From Micromonosporaceae bacterium (GTDB lineage Bacteria; Actinomycetota; Actinomycetes; Mycobacteriales; Micromonosporaceae): DNA of 11,213 nucleotides. Positions within the stretch are counted from its first letter, which is position 1. Each line of letters begins with the position of its first letter. Both the position numbers and the translations under genes were made by a program. The DNA lies in the NCBI GenBank assembly GCA_019689695.1, contig JADGHA010000101.1, positions 1-11,213 on the forward strand, read 5' to 3'. The notes beneath the pieces were generated by a model. That model was given only the letters and a program-made list of their open reading frames with translations, did no database searches and had not been told where the DNA came from. Below are positions 1 through 7,080 of this stretch, one piece after another.

Positions 1-1
1 C

Positions 2-835
2 GGCAAGGGCGAGGCGATGATCGTGGGCATGGCGCTGGCCGCCATGTCCGGGCGCCGCTACGTCGGCTACGTGGACGCGGACAACTACGTGCCGGGCGCC
101 GTCCACGAGTACTGCAAGGCGTACGCGGCCGGCCTGCACCTGGCCAACAGCCCGTACGCGATGGTCCGCATCTCCTGGCACTCCAAGCCGAAGCTGCAGG
201 ACGGCCGGCTGTTCTTCAGCCGCCGGGGGCGCACCTCGGAGGTGACCAACCACTTCCTGAACCGGCTGATCGGGGAGTATTCGGGCTTCGGCACCGACAC
301 GGTGGCCACCGGCAACGCCGGGGAGCACGCGCTCAGCCTGGAGCTGGGCCTGCGGCTGCGCCTGGCCGGCGGGTTCGCCATCGAGCCGCACGAGTACGTC
401 GACCTGTTCGAGCAGTTCGGCGGGGTGCTCGACTCGCCGCACCCAGCGGTGATGGCCTCCGGCGTGCCGGTGCTGCAGATCGAGACCCGAAACCCGCACT
501 TCCACGACAACAAGGGCGAGGAGCACGTCCAGGACATGCGCACGCAGGCGCTGAACGTGCTCTACCACTCGCCGGTGTGCCTGCCGCAGGTGCGCGAGGC
601 GATCCTGGCCTTCCTGCGGTCGCAGGGCACGCTCGGGCCGGACGCCGAACCGCCCCGGGAGCGGATCTACCCGCCGGTCGGCCAGCTCGCCCTGGACCGG
701 CTGTACGACGTGATGGTCACCGAGGCGCGCACGTTCCACCAGGTGGAGCGGCGGCTGCCGGTCGGGGTGCGCCGGGAGCCGGCGATACAGCGCCACCACG
801 GGCCAGTGTCGGGCGCCGGAAGACCCAGTGCGTGA
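2..835 (+). CDS. mpgS: Mannosyl-3-phosphoglycerate synthase, 5'-truncated by window edge
   Basis: This is the C-terminal 277 residues of a GT55-type glycosyltransferase. It transfers mannose from GDP-mannose to 3-phosphoglycerate, giving mannosyl-3-phosphoglycerate, the first step of mannosylglycerate synthesis in the cytoplasm. The reading frame is open to the left edge and begins GKGEAMIVG, so the ATG at 17 is internal and not a start. Visible motifs are the metal/nucleotide-binding DADNYVPGAVHEY (DAD at bases 74-82), a TGNAGEHAL stretch, and ETRNPHFHDNKGEEH further on, all matching the known MpgS pattern. The last 25 or so residues are a low-complexity tail. The stop codon overlaps the next gene by 8 bases, which suggests translational coupling with mpgP. 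The family call is confident. Exact substrate preference (mannosyl versus glucosyl) is inferred from family likeness and from the partner gene. Confidence 0.9.
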   Translation, partial: GKGEAMIVGMALAAMSGRRYVGYVDADNYVPGAVHEYCKAYAAGLHLANSPYAMVRISWHSKPKLQDGRLFFSRRGRTSEVTNHFLNRLIGEYSGFGTDTVATGNAGEHALSLELGLRLRLAGGFAIEPHEYVDLFEQFGGVLDSPHPAVMASGVPVLQIETRNPHFHDNKGEEHVQDMRTQALNVLYHSPVCLPQVREAILAFLRSQGTLGPDAEPPRERIYPPVGQLALDRLYDVMVTEARTFHQVERRLPVGVRREPAIQRHHGPVSGAGRPSA

Positions 836-1595
836 CCCCGTCGACGTCCTCTTCACCGACCTCGACGGCACGCTCCTCGATCACTACACCTACCGGCCGG
901 GCCCGGCGCTGCCGGCGCTGCGCCGGCTGCTGCGCGCGGGTGTGCTCGTCCTTCCGGCGACCGCCAAGACCCTGGCCGAGGTGCGTGAGATCGGCGCCGA
1001 GCTGGGCCTGGCGGACGGGGCGATCGTGGAGAACGGTGCCGCGGTCGCCCCGCCGGGCGGGCTGGCCGGGGAGCTGACCGTCCTCGGCACCCCGTACCAG
1101 GTGGTGCGGGAGGCGCTCGCGGGCGCAGCCGCGGATGCCGGCGTCCGGGTGCGGGGATACGGCGACATGACCGCCGAAGAGGTAGCCGCCGAAACCGGCC
1201 TGAGCCTGCCGGAGGCGGTGCGGGCCCGATCCCGGCAGTGGTCCGAGACGTTCCTGGTGACCGAGGGCGACCCGGCCGCGCTCGCCGCGGCCCTCCGGCG
1301 GCGCGGCCTGCGGACCGTGCGCGGCGCCCGGTTCCTGACCGCGATGGGCGACCACGACAAGGGCGAGGCGGCCCGGCTGGTGCTGCGGCGGCTGCGCCGG
1401 GACGGCCGCGCGGTGCGCAGCTGGGCGGTGGGTGACGCGGCCAACGACGCCGAGCTGCTCGCCGCCGTGGATCACCCGATGCTGGTCCGTGCCGGCCATG
1501 GCGGCTGGGCCGACCTGGACCTGCCCGGACTGGTCCGGCTGGACGGGGTCGGCCCGGCCGGCTGGGCGCTCATCCCGGAGCTGATGCTGCGCTGA
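828..1595 (+). CDS. mpgP: Mannosyl-3-phosphoglycerate phosphatase (HAD superfamily)
   Basis: This 255-residue HAD-superfamily phosphatase of the Cof/MpgP branch is expected to dephosphorylate mannosyl-3-phosphoglycerate to mannosylglycerate, the second and last step of the pathway. Motif I is DLDGTLLD at residues 11-18, with nucleophile Asp11 and acid/base Asp13. Motif II is around Thr45 in LPATAKT, where the SKT-like segment is typical of MpgP. The motif III lysine is probably Lys178 in DHDKGEA, and motif IV is GDAANDAEL with Asp203 and Asp207. The insert between motifs II and III is the C2-type cap that decides substrate. The start is the GTG at 828, inside the end of mpgS; no other start gives the full motif I. 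Length is normal for the family. The MpgP role rests largely on coupling to mpgS, since Cof-type HADs are otherwise hard to assign. Confidence 0.88.
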   Translation: MRDPVDVLFTDLDGTLLDHYTYRPGPALPALRRLLRAGVLVLPATAKTLAEVREIGAELGLADGAIVENGAAVAPPGGLAGELTVLGTPYQVVREALAGAAADAGVRVRGYGDMTAEEVAAETGLSLPEAVRARSRQWSETFLVTEGDPAALAAALRRRGLRTVRGARFLTAMGDHDKGEAARLVLRRLRRDGRAVRSWAVGDAANDAELLAAVDHPMLVRAGHGGWADLDLPGLVRLDGVGPAGWALIPELMLR

Positions 1596-1655
1596 GTAGC
1601 CGGGCCGTGTCGCGGGTCACGGTCGCACGGCGGGGTCCGGCACGGTTCGGTTACG

Positions 1656-1661
1656 TAGGAT
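1656..1661 (+). promoter_or_regulatory. Candidate -10 box for serA
   Basis: TAGGAT fits the actinobacterial -10 pattern TAnnnT. It lies in the 114-base gap between mpgP and serA and would give a leader of about 40 bases ending in the GAGG ribosome binding site at 1701-1704, 5 bases before the serA ATG. No convincing -35 hexamer is visible at the usual distance. Nothing else is evident in this gap beyond a weak 5-bp hairpin at 1605-1622. Confidence 0.4.
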
Positions 1662-1709
1662 CGCCAAGGATTCACACGCACCCAGGCCCACCTGATCCGT
1701 GAGGTACCC

Positions 1710-3323
1710 ATGACCTCTGTCGCCCAGCCGGTCGTCCTGCTGACCGAGGAGCTCGCGCCCGCCGCGATCGACGTGCTGGCCAGCGAGTTCGACGTGCGGC
1801 ATGTGAACGGCACGGACCGGCCGGCGCTGCTCGCCGCGCTGGCCGACGCCGACGCGGTGATCGTGCGCAGCGCCACGCAGATCGATGCCGAGGCGATCGG
1901 CGCGGCGGGCCGGCTGAAGGTGATCGCCCGGGCCGGGGTCGGCCTGGACAACGTGGACGTGGCCGCGGCGACCGCCCGGGGCGTGATGGTGGTCAACGCG
2001 CCCACCTCCAACATCGTCTCCGCCGCCGAGCAGGCGGTGGCGCTGCTGCTCGCGGTGGCCCGGAACACGGCCAGCGCGTCCAGCGCGCTCAAGGCCGGGG
2101 AGTGGAAGCGGTCCAAGTACACCGGCGTGGAGATCCAGGGCAAGACGGTCGGCGTGATCGGCCTGGGCCGCATCGGCGTGCTGTTCGCGCAGCGGATGGC
2201 GGCCTTCGGGACCCGGCTGATCGCGTACGACCCGTACGTGCAGCCGGCCCGCGCGGCCCAGCTCGGGGTACGCCTGGTGGGGCTGGAGGAGCTGCTGCGG
2301 GAGAGCGACTTCATCTCCATCCACCTGCCCAAGACCCCGGAGACGGTGGGCCTGATCGGCGCCCGGGAGCTGGCCATCGTCAAGCCCGGGGTGCGCATCA
2401 TCAACGCCGCCCGGGGTGGCCTCATCGACGAGCAGGCGCTCGCCGACGCGATCGCCGAGGGCCGGGTCGCCGGCGCCGGCATCGACGTGTACGCCAAGGA
2501 GCCGTGCACCGCGTCTCCGCTGTTCGCCTTCGACAACGTGGTGGCCACCCCGCACCTGGGCGCCTCCACCCACGAGGCGCAGGACAAGGCGGGCCTCGCC
2601 GTGGCCCGCAGCGTCAAGCTGGCGCTGCAGGGCGAGTTCGTGCCCGACGCGGTGAACGTGCAGGCCGGCGGCGTGGTCGCGGAGGACGTGCGTCCGCTGC
2701 TGCCGCTGGCCGAGAAGCTCGGCAAGGCGTTCACCGCGGTGGCCGGCGGGGTGGCCGCCAACGTCACCGTGGAGGTGCGCGGCCAGATCCTCGCCAACGA
2801 CGTCTCCGTGCTCCGGCTCGCCGTGACCAAGGGCCTGTTCGCCCAGGTGGTCGAGGAGCAGGTGACCTACGTCAACGCGCCGCTGCTCGCCGCCGGCCGG
2901 GGAGTCGAGGTGGAGCTGGTCACCAACGGCGACTTCCCCGAGCTGGAGAACCTGGTCACGGTCCGCGGCGCGCTGCCGGACGGCCGCACGGTGAGCGTCT
3001 CCGGCACGGTGGTGGTCAGCGGTGCCCGGGAGACCCTCAAGCTGACCGAGGTGGACGGCTTCGACCTGGAGCTGAGCGCCGAGGGCATCCTGCTGTTCTT
3101 CCGGTACATCGACCGGCCCGGTGTGGTCGGCACGGTCGGCTCCATCCTCGGCGAGGCCGGGGTGAACATCGCGGCGATGCAGGTGGCCCGGCGGGAGGCC
3201 GGTGGCACGGCGCTGATGACGCTGACCGTGGACAACCCGGTGAACAGCGAACTGCTCTCGTCGGTCGCCACTGCCATCGGGGCGACCGCGGCCAGCGCCG
3301 TTGACCTGTCCGACCAGATTTAG
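1710..3323 (+). CDS. serA: D-3-phosphoglycerate dehydrogenase, long (type I) form
   Basis: This enzyme oxidises 3-phosphoglycerate to 3-phosphohydroxypyruvate with NAD+, the committed step of serine synthesis. At 537 residues it is the long form found in mycobacteria. It has a substrate-binding domain, then an NAD-binding Rossmann domain with GLGRIG at 151-156, catalytic Arg235 (NAARGG), Glu264 (KEP) and His282 (PHLGAST). An allosteric substrate-binding (ASB) domain spans about 320-450, and a C-terminal ACT domain about 463-535 is expected to bind serine for feedback inhibition. The start is the ATG preceded by GAGG at 1701-1704. The gene stands beside leuB and ilvE, an arrangement usual in actinomycetes. 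Its substrate overlaps that of MpgS (3-phosphoglycerate), but nothing in the sequence shows joint control. Confidence 0.97.
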   Translation: MTSVAQPVVLLTEELAPAAIDVLASEFDVRHVNGTDRPALLAALADADAVIVRSATQIDAEAIGAAGRLKVIARAGVGLDNVDVAAATARGVMVVNAPTSNIVSAAEQAVALLLAVARNTASASSALKAGEWKRSKYTGVEIQGKTVGVIGLGRIGVLFAQRMAAFGTRLIAYDPYVQPARAAQLGVRLVGLEELLRESDFISIHLPKTPETVGLIGARELAIVKPGVRIINAARGGLIDEQALADAIAEGRVAGAGIDVYAKEPCTASPLFAFDNVVATPHLGASTHEAQDKAGLAVARSVKLALQGEFVPDAVNVQAGGVVAEDVRPLLPLAEKLGKAFTAVAGGVAANVTVEVRGQILANDVSVLRLAVTKGLFAQVVEEQVTYVNAPLLAAGRGVEVELVTNGDFPELENLVTVRGALPDGRTVSVSGTVVVSGARETLKLTEVDGFDLELSAEGILLFFRYIDRPGVVGTVGSILGEAGVNIAAMQVARREAGGTALMTLTVDNPVNSELLSSVATAIGATAASAVDLSDQI

Positions 3324-3364
3324 CCGCCGGCCCGCCGGTCGCCCTTTCGGGCAAGTCCAGTGGT

Positions 3365-3389
3365 GCGCGCGGGCCGCGGGTCCGCGCGC
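3365..3389 (+). terminator. GC-rich hairpin after serA without T-tract
   Basis: GCGCGCGG (3365-3372) and CCGCGCGC (3382-3389) form an 8-bp all-GC stem with a 9-base loop, 42 bases after the serA stop and ahead of the leuB promoter. No run of T follows, so it is not a classical intrinsic terminator, though U-less hairpins are common at gene ends in actinomycetes. A smaller hairpin, GCCC-TTTC-GGGC, lies at 3341-3352. Confidence 0.35.
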
Positions 3390-3449
3390 GTATCCGGTGA
3401 TCTTCTCCCGAATGGTGGGACGGAACGGCCGGATGGCGGGACCGGGGCT

Positions 3450-3455
3450 TAACGT
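3450..3455 (+). promoter_or_regulatory. -10 box of a leaderless leuB promoter
   Basis: TAACGT (TAnnnT) ends 6 bases before the leuB ATG. With the normal 6-7 base distance from -10 to the first transcribed base, the transcript would begin at or next to the A of the ATG, giving a leaderless mRNA. The lack of a close Shine-Dalgarno sequence agrees with this. No -35 match is evident. Confidence 0.5.
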
Positions 3456-3461
3456 TTGCTC

Positions 3462-4493
3462 ATGGCGCGGATCGCGGTGGTGGCCGGCGACGGGATCGGA
3501 CCCGAGGTCGTCGCGGAGGCCCGCAAGGTACTGGACGCGGTGCTGCCCGGAGTCGAGCAGACCGAGTACGACCTGGGCGCGGCGCGGTACCACCGCACCG
3601 GCGAGGTGCTGCCGGAGAGCGTGCTGGCGGAGCTCGGCCAGCATGACGCGATCCTGCTCGGCGCGGTCGGCGACCCGTCCGTGCCGCCCGGCGTGCTCGA
3701 GCGCGGCCTGCTGCTGCGCCTGCGGTTCGCCTTCGACCAGTACGTGAACCTGCGCCCGGCCCGGCTGTGGCCCGGCACGGTCAGCCCGCTCGCCCAGGTG
3801 AAGCCCGGCGAGATCGACTTCCAGGTGGTCCGCGAGGGCACCGAGGGCCTGTACGCCGGTGCCGGCGGGACGCTGCACAAGGGGACCGCGGCCGAGGTCG
3901 CCACCGAGGAGAGCCTGAACACCCGGCACGGCGTCGAGCGGGTGATCCGCGACGCGTTCGCCCGGGCCGCCCGCCGCGAGCGCCGCCGGGTCACTTTGGT
4001 GCACAAGACCAACGTGCTGACGCACGCCGGCGACCTGTGGTCGCGCACCTTCGCCGAGGTGGCCGCGGAGCACCCGGACATCGCCACCGAGTACCACCAC
4101 GTGGACGCGGCCGCCATGTACCTGGTCACCCAGCCCCAGCGGTACGACGTGGTGGTCACCGACAACCTGTTCGGCGACATCCTCACCGACATCGCCGCGG
4201 CGGTCACCGGCGGCATCGGCCTGGCCGCCAGCGGGAGCATCAACCCCGAGCGGGTGTATCCGTCGACCTTCGAGCCCGTGCACGGCTCCGCGCCGGACAT
4301 CGCCGGCCAGGGCCTCGCCGACCCGGTCGCCGCCGTACTCTCGGTGGCGCTGCTGCTCGACCACCTCGGCCACCCCGAGGCATCCCGCCGAGTATCCGAG
4401 GCGGTCGCGGCCGAGCTGTCCAGCCGGAAGGCGGGCACCCCGCTGCGCACCGCCGAGATCGGCGACCGGCTCGCCGCGGCCGTCGCGGCCTGA
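3462..4493 (+). CDS. leuB: 3-isopropylmalate dehydrogenase
   Basis: This NAD-dependent beta-decarboxylating dehydrogenase converts 3-isopropylmalate to 2-oxoisocaproate in leucine synthesis. In organisms with citramalate synthase it also oxidises 3-methylmalate to 2-oxobutyrate for isoleucine. At 343 residues it has the short actinobacterial form. Visible features are GDGIGPEV near the N-terminus, REGTEGLYAG (Tyr131), HKTNVLTH with catalytic Lys182, Asp215, the metal-binding family signature DNLFGDILTD (Asp239, Asp243), and the NAD-binding GSAPDIAGQGLADPVA at 276-291. The start is the ATG at 3462. A TTG two codons upstream is possible, but it would fall between the -10 box and the ATG. Tartrate or isocitrate dehydrogenase relatives are alternatives, but length and the serA/ilvE/cimA context favour LeuB. 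Confidence 0.95.
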   Translation: MARIAVVAGDGIGPEVVAEARKVLDAVLPGVEQTEYDLGAARYHRTGEVLPESVLAELGQHDAILLGAVGDPSVPPGVLERGLLLRLRFAFDQYVNLRPARLWPGTVSPLAQVKPGEIDFQVVREGTEGLYAGAGGTLHKGTAAEVATEESLNTRHGVERVIRDAFARAARRERRRVTLVHKTNVLTHAGDLWSRTFAEVAAEHPDIATEYHHVDAAAMYLVTQPQRYDVVVTDNLFGDILTDIAAAVTGGIGLAASGSINPERVYPSTFEPVHGSAPDIAGQGLADPVAAVLSVALLLDHLGHPEASRRVSEAVAAELSSRKAGTPLRTAEIGDRLAAAVAA

Positions 4494-4530
4494 GCCCCTT
4501 CCTCACCCCACCTTTAACGAGCGTTTGGGG

Positions 4531-4536
4531 TACCTT
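4531..4536 (+). promoter_or_regulatory. Candidate -10 box for ilvE
   Basis: TACCTT fits TAnnnT and lies in the AT-richest part of the leuB-ilvE gap (4511-4545, with TTTAAC and CTTTTCTTTTC). It would give a leader of about 30 bases carrying the GGAGG ribosome binding site at 4561-4565, 7 bases before the ilvE ATG. No good -35 hexamer sits at 16-18 bases. Confidence 0.4.
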
Positions 4537-4572
4537 TTCTTTTCACCACGCAAACCCGATGGAGGCAGCGCC

Positions 4573-5709
4573 ATGACGCTCCCGCCCCCCAGCCCCATGG
4601 GCGCACCGCCGGCGAGCGGCGGTGACAGGCTCGACTTTGAGATCCACCCCAACCCACGGCCGGTAGCCCCCGCCGAGCGTGCCGCGCGGCTGGTCAACCC
4701 GGGCTTCGGCCGGGTGTTCACCGACCACATGGTCACCATCCGGTACGCCGAGGGCAAGGGGTGGTACGACGCGCGGGTCGAGGCGTACGGCCCGATCTCG
4801 CTCGACCCGGCGGCCGCGGTGCTGCACTACGCCCAGGAGATCTTCGAAGGGCTGAAGGCGTACCACCTCGCGGACGGCCGGGTGGTCATGTTCCGGCCCG
4901 AGGCGAACGCGCGTCGGTTCGCCGCCTCGGCCGAGCGGATGGCGATGCCCCGCCTGCCGGAGCAGGTCTTCCTCGACTCGCTGCGCGAGTTGATCAAGAT
5001 AGACCGGGAGTGGATCCCGACCACCGAGGAGGGCAGCCTCTACCTGCGCCCGTTCATGTTCGCCAGCGAGGCCTTCCTCGGCGTCCGGCCCGCCCACGAG
5101 TACCTCTACCTGGTGACCGCGTCGTCGGTCGGCGCGTACTTCGCCGGCGGGGTCAAGCCGGCCACCATGTGGATCTCCCAGGAGTACACCCGGGCGGCGC
5201 CCGGCGGCACCGGCGCGGCCAAGTGCGGCGGCAACTACGCGGCCAGCCTCGCCGCCCAGGCGGAGGCCATCGAGCACGGCTGCGACCAGGTGGTCTTCCT
5301 CGACGCGGTGCGCCGGGAGTACATCGACGAGCTGGGCGGGATGAACATCTTCTTCGTCTACGACGACGGCTCACTGGTCACCCCGCCGCTGACCGGCACG
5401 ATCCTGCCCGGCATCACCCGGGACTCGATCATCACGCTCGCCCGCGACGAGGGGCGCCGGGTGGAGGAGCGCCCGGTCAGCCTCGCCGAGTGGCGGGCGG
5501 ACGCGCGGTCCGGGCGGATGCGCGAGGCCTTCGCCTGCGGCACGGCCGCGGTCATCACTCCGATCGGTGTGGTCCGCGAACCCGGCTCGGAGTTCACCGT
5601 GGGCGATGGCGGCACCGGGCCGGTGACCGAGTCGCTGCGGCGGACGCTGGTCGACATCCAGCGCGGCCGGGCCGAGGACCGGCACGGCTGGGTGCACCGG
5701 GTGCTCTAG
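4573..5709 (+). CDS. ilvE: Branched-chain amino acid aminotransferase
   Basis: This fold-type IV PLP enzyme makes the last step of valine, leucine and isoleucine synthesis, moving an amino group from glutamate to the branched 2-oxo acid. It has 378 residues, similar to mycobacterial IlvE. The PLP-binding lysine is Lys217 in GTGAAKCGGNYAASLAAQ. Glu253 lies in IDELGGMNIFFV, the LTGTILPG segment is at 273-280, and GTAAVITP at 323-330 is the phosphate-binding loop. The start is set by GGAGG at 4561-4565, 7 bases before ATG 4573; an upstream TTG at 4525 lies next to the -10 box and is rejected. The first 20 residues are Pro/Gly rich and probably disordered. The gene ends 7 bases from the stop codon of the convergent phosphatase gene, leaving no room for a separate terminator. 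Confidence 0.96.
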   Translation: MTLPPPSPMGAPPASGGDRLDFEIHPNPRPVAPAERAARLVNPGFGRVFTDHMVTIRYAEGKGWYDARVEAYGPISLDPAAAVLHYAQEIFEGLKAYHLADGRVVMFRPEANARRFAASAERMAMPRLPEQVFLDSLRELIKIDREWIPTTEEGSLYLRPFMFASEAFLGVRPAHEYLYLVTASSVGAYFAGGVKPATMWISQEYTRAAPGGTGAAKCGGNYAASLAAQAEAIEHGCDQVVFLDAVRREYIDELGGMNIFFVYDDGSLVTPPLTGTILPGITRDSIITLARDEGRRVEERPVSLAEWRADARSGRMREAFACGTAAVITPIGVVREPGSEFTVGDGGTGPVTESLRRTLVDIQRGRAEDRHGWVHRVL

Positions 5710-5716
5710 CGGCGCC

Positions 5717-6454
5717 CTAGTCGCCGAGCAGGTGGGCGCGTAGCGCCTCGATGCGCGAAGCCGGTAGGCCGGCTCCGGTCAGGTAGTCGTGCACCGAGCC
5801 GTGGCGCGCCCGCAGCTCGGCCAAGAAGAGCAGCATCGCCTCGGCGGGCGACTGGTACCACCGCGGGGCCGGCGCCGTCTGCTCCGGGTGCCGCTCGCGG
5901 AGCCAGGCGTGGTACCGCTCGAAGCCGGCGGTGCTCAGCGCGTAGTCGGCGGCGATGTCCGCGTCGCAGACCCCGAGCAGGGACAGGGTGAGGGCGCACA
6001 CCACGCCGGTGCGGTCCTTGCCCGCCACGCAGTGCACCACCATCGGGGCGGAGTCCGCGTCGGCGATGAGGTCCACCGCCTCGGCCAGCTCCGCCGCGCC
6101 CTCCTCGGTCAGGTCCAGGTACCGGTCGGCCAGGTAGCGCGGCAGGTCGGCGCCGTCGGAGAACGGCGTCTCGCTCCACTCCCGATGGTTCGGGTGAATG
6201 TGCCGCCAGACGATGCCGTCCCAGTCGGGGACCCGGCCATCCCGCTCCACTTCGTACGGTCGGCGCAGGTCCAGGACGGTCCGGATGCCGAGTGCGGTGA
6301 ACGCCGCCCGGTCGTCCTCGCAGAGCCCGTGCAGCGAGTCGGAGCGGAACAGCCGCCGCCAGCGCACGGTGCGCCCGTCCAGTCCGGCGAGCCCGCCGAC
6401 GTCCCGGAAGTTGAACACCTGGGAAAACCTGTAGTGGCGTACGAGGGAGTCCAC
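5717..6454 (-). CDS. Tyrosine-protein phosphatase-like protein (Y_phosphatase3 type)
   Basis: This 245-residue cytoplasmic phosphatase has the cysteine-based P-loop HCVAGKDRTG at 141-150, with nucleophile Cys142 and Arg148 (CX5R). NFRDVGG at 15-21 and FRSDSL at 36-41 are also typical of the Y_phosphatase3 group, whose members act on phosphotyrosine, phosphoserine/threonine or phosphoinositides. There is no signal peptide or membrane segment. The start is GTG 6454, because a TACGGT -10 box ends 6 bases upstream and would produce a leaderless transcript; the frame stays open further upstream but crosses a strong hairpin and the PRC gene. Substrate is unknown. A link to the flanking amino acid genes is not shown by the sequence. 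Confidence 0.88.
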   Translation of the reverse strand: MDSLVRHYRFSQVFNFRDVGGLAGLDGRTVRWRRLFRSDSLHGLCEDDRAAFTALGIRTVLDLRRPYEVERDGRVPDWDGIVWRHIHPNHREWSETPFSDGADLPRYLADRYLDLTEEGAAELAEAVDLIADADSAPMVVHCVAGKDRTGVVCALTLSLLGVCDADIAADYALSTAGFERYHAWLRERHPEQTAPAPRWYQSPAEAMLLFLAELRARHGSVHDYLTGAGLPASRIEALRAHLLGD

Positions 6455-6460
6455 CGGCCA

Positions 6461-6466
6461 ACCGTA
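6461..6466 (-). promoter_or_regulatory. -10 box of a leaderless phosphatase promoter
   Basis: On the minus strand TACGGT (TAnnnT) is followed by six bases, TGGCCG, and then the GTG start. This spacing puts transcription start at or beside the start codon. The -35 region would fall inside the 18-bp hairpin DNA at 6479-6517. Confidence 0.5.
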
Positions 6467-6478
6467 TCTTGGCCGCAC

Positions 6479-6517
6479 GCACACGCCCCCTCCCCGAGCC
6501 GGGGAGGGGGCGTGTGC
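6479..6517 (-). terminator. Perfect 18-bp GC-rich hairpin after the PRC-barrel gene
   Basis: The arms 6479-6496 and 6500-6517 are exact reverse complements (18 bp), separated by the 3-base loop AGC. The hairpin starts 17 bases after the stop codon of the PRC-barrel gene when read on the minus strand. There is no T-tract on either side, so it would be a U-less terminator or a 3'-end stabilising structure. Its size, perfection and position make chance unlikely. Confidence 0.65.
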
Positions 6518-6534
6518 ATGGGAGGGAAACGTAG

Positions 6535-7020
6535 TCACCCTGCTGGTGGGACGAGACCGCCGGGCGGGACCGCGCCGGGCGGGAAGATGCCGCCCGCCGC
6601 GTCGGGCACGCCGTAGGTGTCGCGGTAGTACGCGGCGACCTTGTCCCGGTACTCCGGGGTGGTGTGCGCCCGCGGGTCGAACTCGGGTGCGGCCTTGATC
6701 TGCTCCTTGGTCTGGTCCAGGTAGATCCGCTGGTCGACGTGGTCGATGTGGTTCACCGCGCCGGCCGGGACCATGACCTTGCGACCGAAGATCCACGGCC
6801 CGGTGGCCACGACAAGGTGGCCGGCGCTGACCTCCTGGGTCCAGCTGCCCACCTTGCCGACTCCGCCGTCGACCGCCTCGACCCGGTAGCCGGCCAGGTC
6901 CGCGCCGGTCGCCTCGACGTCCTCCCGGTAGCTCCACGGGTCGAACCTGGCTCCCGGCACCACTGCCTCGATGCCATCCTCGCTGATCGCTGTCCGGTTC
7001 TCGGGGTCCTGCGTGCTCAC
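6535..7020 (-). CDS. PRC-barrel domain protein
   Basis: This 161-residue soluble protein has a PRC-barrel-like core at about 40-105 (LAGYRVEAVDGGVGKVGSW, then VPAGAVNHIDHVDQRIYLD and a KEQIKAAPEFD helix). PRC-barrel proteins include RimM, the photosynthetic reaction-centre H subunit and many actinobacterial stress-associated proteins of unknown function. Residues 115-135 carry a charged and aromatic segment (YRDKVAAYYRDTYG), and the last 20 residues are a Pro/Gly-rich tail. The start is GTG 7020, with GGAGG (plus-strand 7026-7030) 5 bases before it. That site lies in one copy of an 18-bp tandem duplication. A GGGTAC box upstream suggests stress-sigma control. No specific function can be given. 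Confidence 0.8.
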   Translation of the reverse strand: MSTQDPENRTAISEDGIEAVVPGARFDPWSYREDVEATGADLAGYRVEAVDGGVGKVGSWTQEVSAGHLVVATGPWIFGRKVMVPAGAVNHIDHVDQRIYLDQTKEQIKAAPEFDPRAHTTPEYRDKVAAYYRDTYGVPDAAGGIFPPGAVPPGGLVPPAG

Positions 7021-7056
7021 CGCCGCCTCCTGTCGGGCCGTCGCCTCCTGTCGGGC
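7021..7056 (-). repeat. 18-bp tandem duplication carrying the PRC gene's ribosome binding site
   Basis: Bases 7021-7038 and 7039-7056 match at 17 of 18 positions; the core CGCCTCCTGTCGGGC is identical. Each copy holds CCTCC, which is GGAGG on the minus strand, so the leader of the PRC-barrel gene has two Shine-Dalgarno sequences 18 bases apart. Only the proximal one is correctly spaced to GTG 7020. Confidence 0.75.
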
Positions 7057-7080
7057 AGGAAGGTCTCCGCACGGTCCCTA

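Noticed and set aside
17..19. ATG 17 as the mpgS start
   Set aside because: Conserved GKGEA residues lie upstream in frame to the window edge, so the gene simply enters from the left.
1605..1622. CCGTG/CACGG hairpin after mpgP as a terminator
   Set aside because: It has only five base pairs with an 8-base loop and no T-tract, which is expected by chance in this base composition.
1617..4373. Very long open frame (918 codons) on the minus strand across serA and leuB
   Set aside because: It is antisense to two clear enzymes, its product is a Gly/Arg/His/Val-rich composition typical of high-GC shadow frames, and it has no recognisable domain.
4528..4533. GGGTAC upstream of ilvE as a SigB-type box
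   Set aside because: No GNNT element lies 14-16 bases upstream; TACCTT, which overlaps it, explains the region better.
4559..4576. Five-codon frame MEAAP overlapping the ilvE start as a possible leader peptide
   Set aside because: It has no branched-chain codons and no attenuator structure, and its GGAGG is better explained as the ilvE ribosome binding site.
5717..7072. A 451-codon frame joining the PRC region and the phosphatase on the minus strand
   Set aside because: The upstream half is out of frame with the real PRC gene and crosses the 18-bp hairpin; the phosphatase has its own -10 box and GTG start at 6454.
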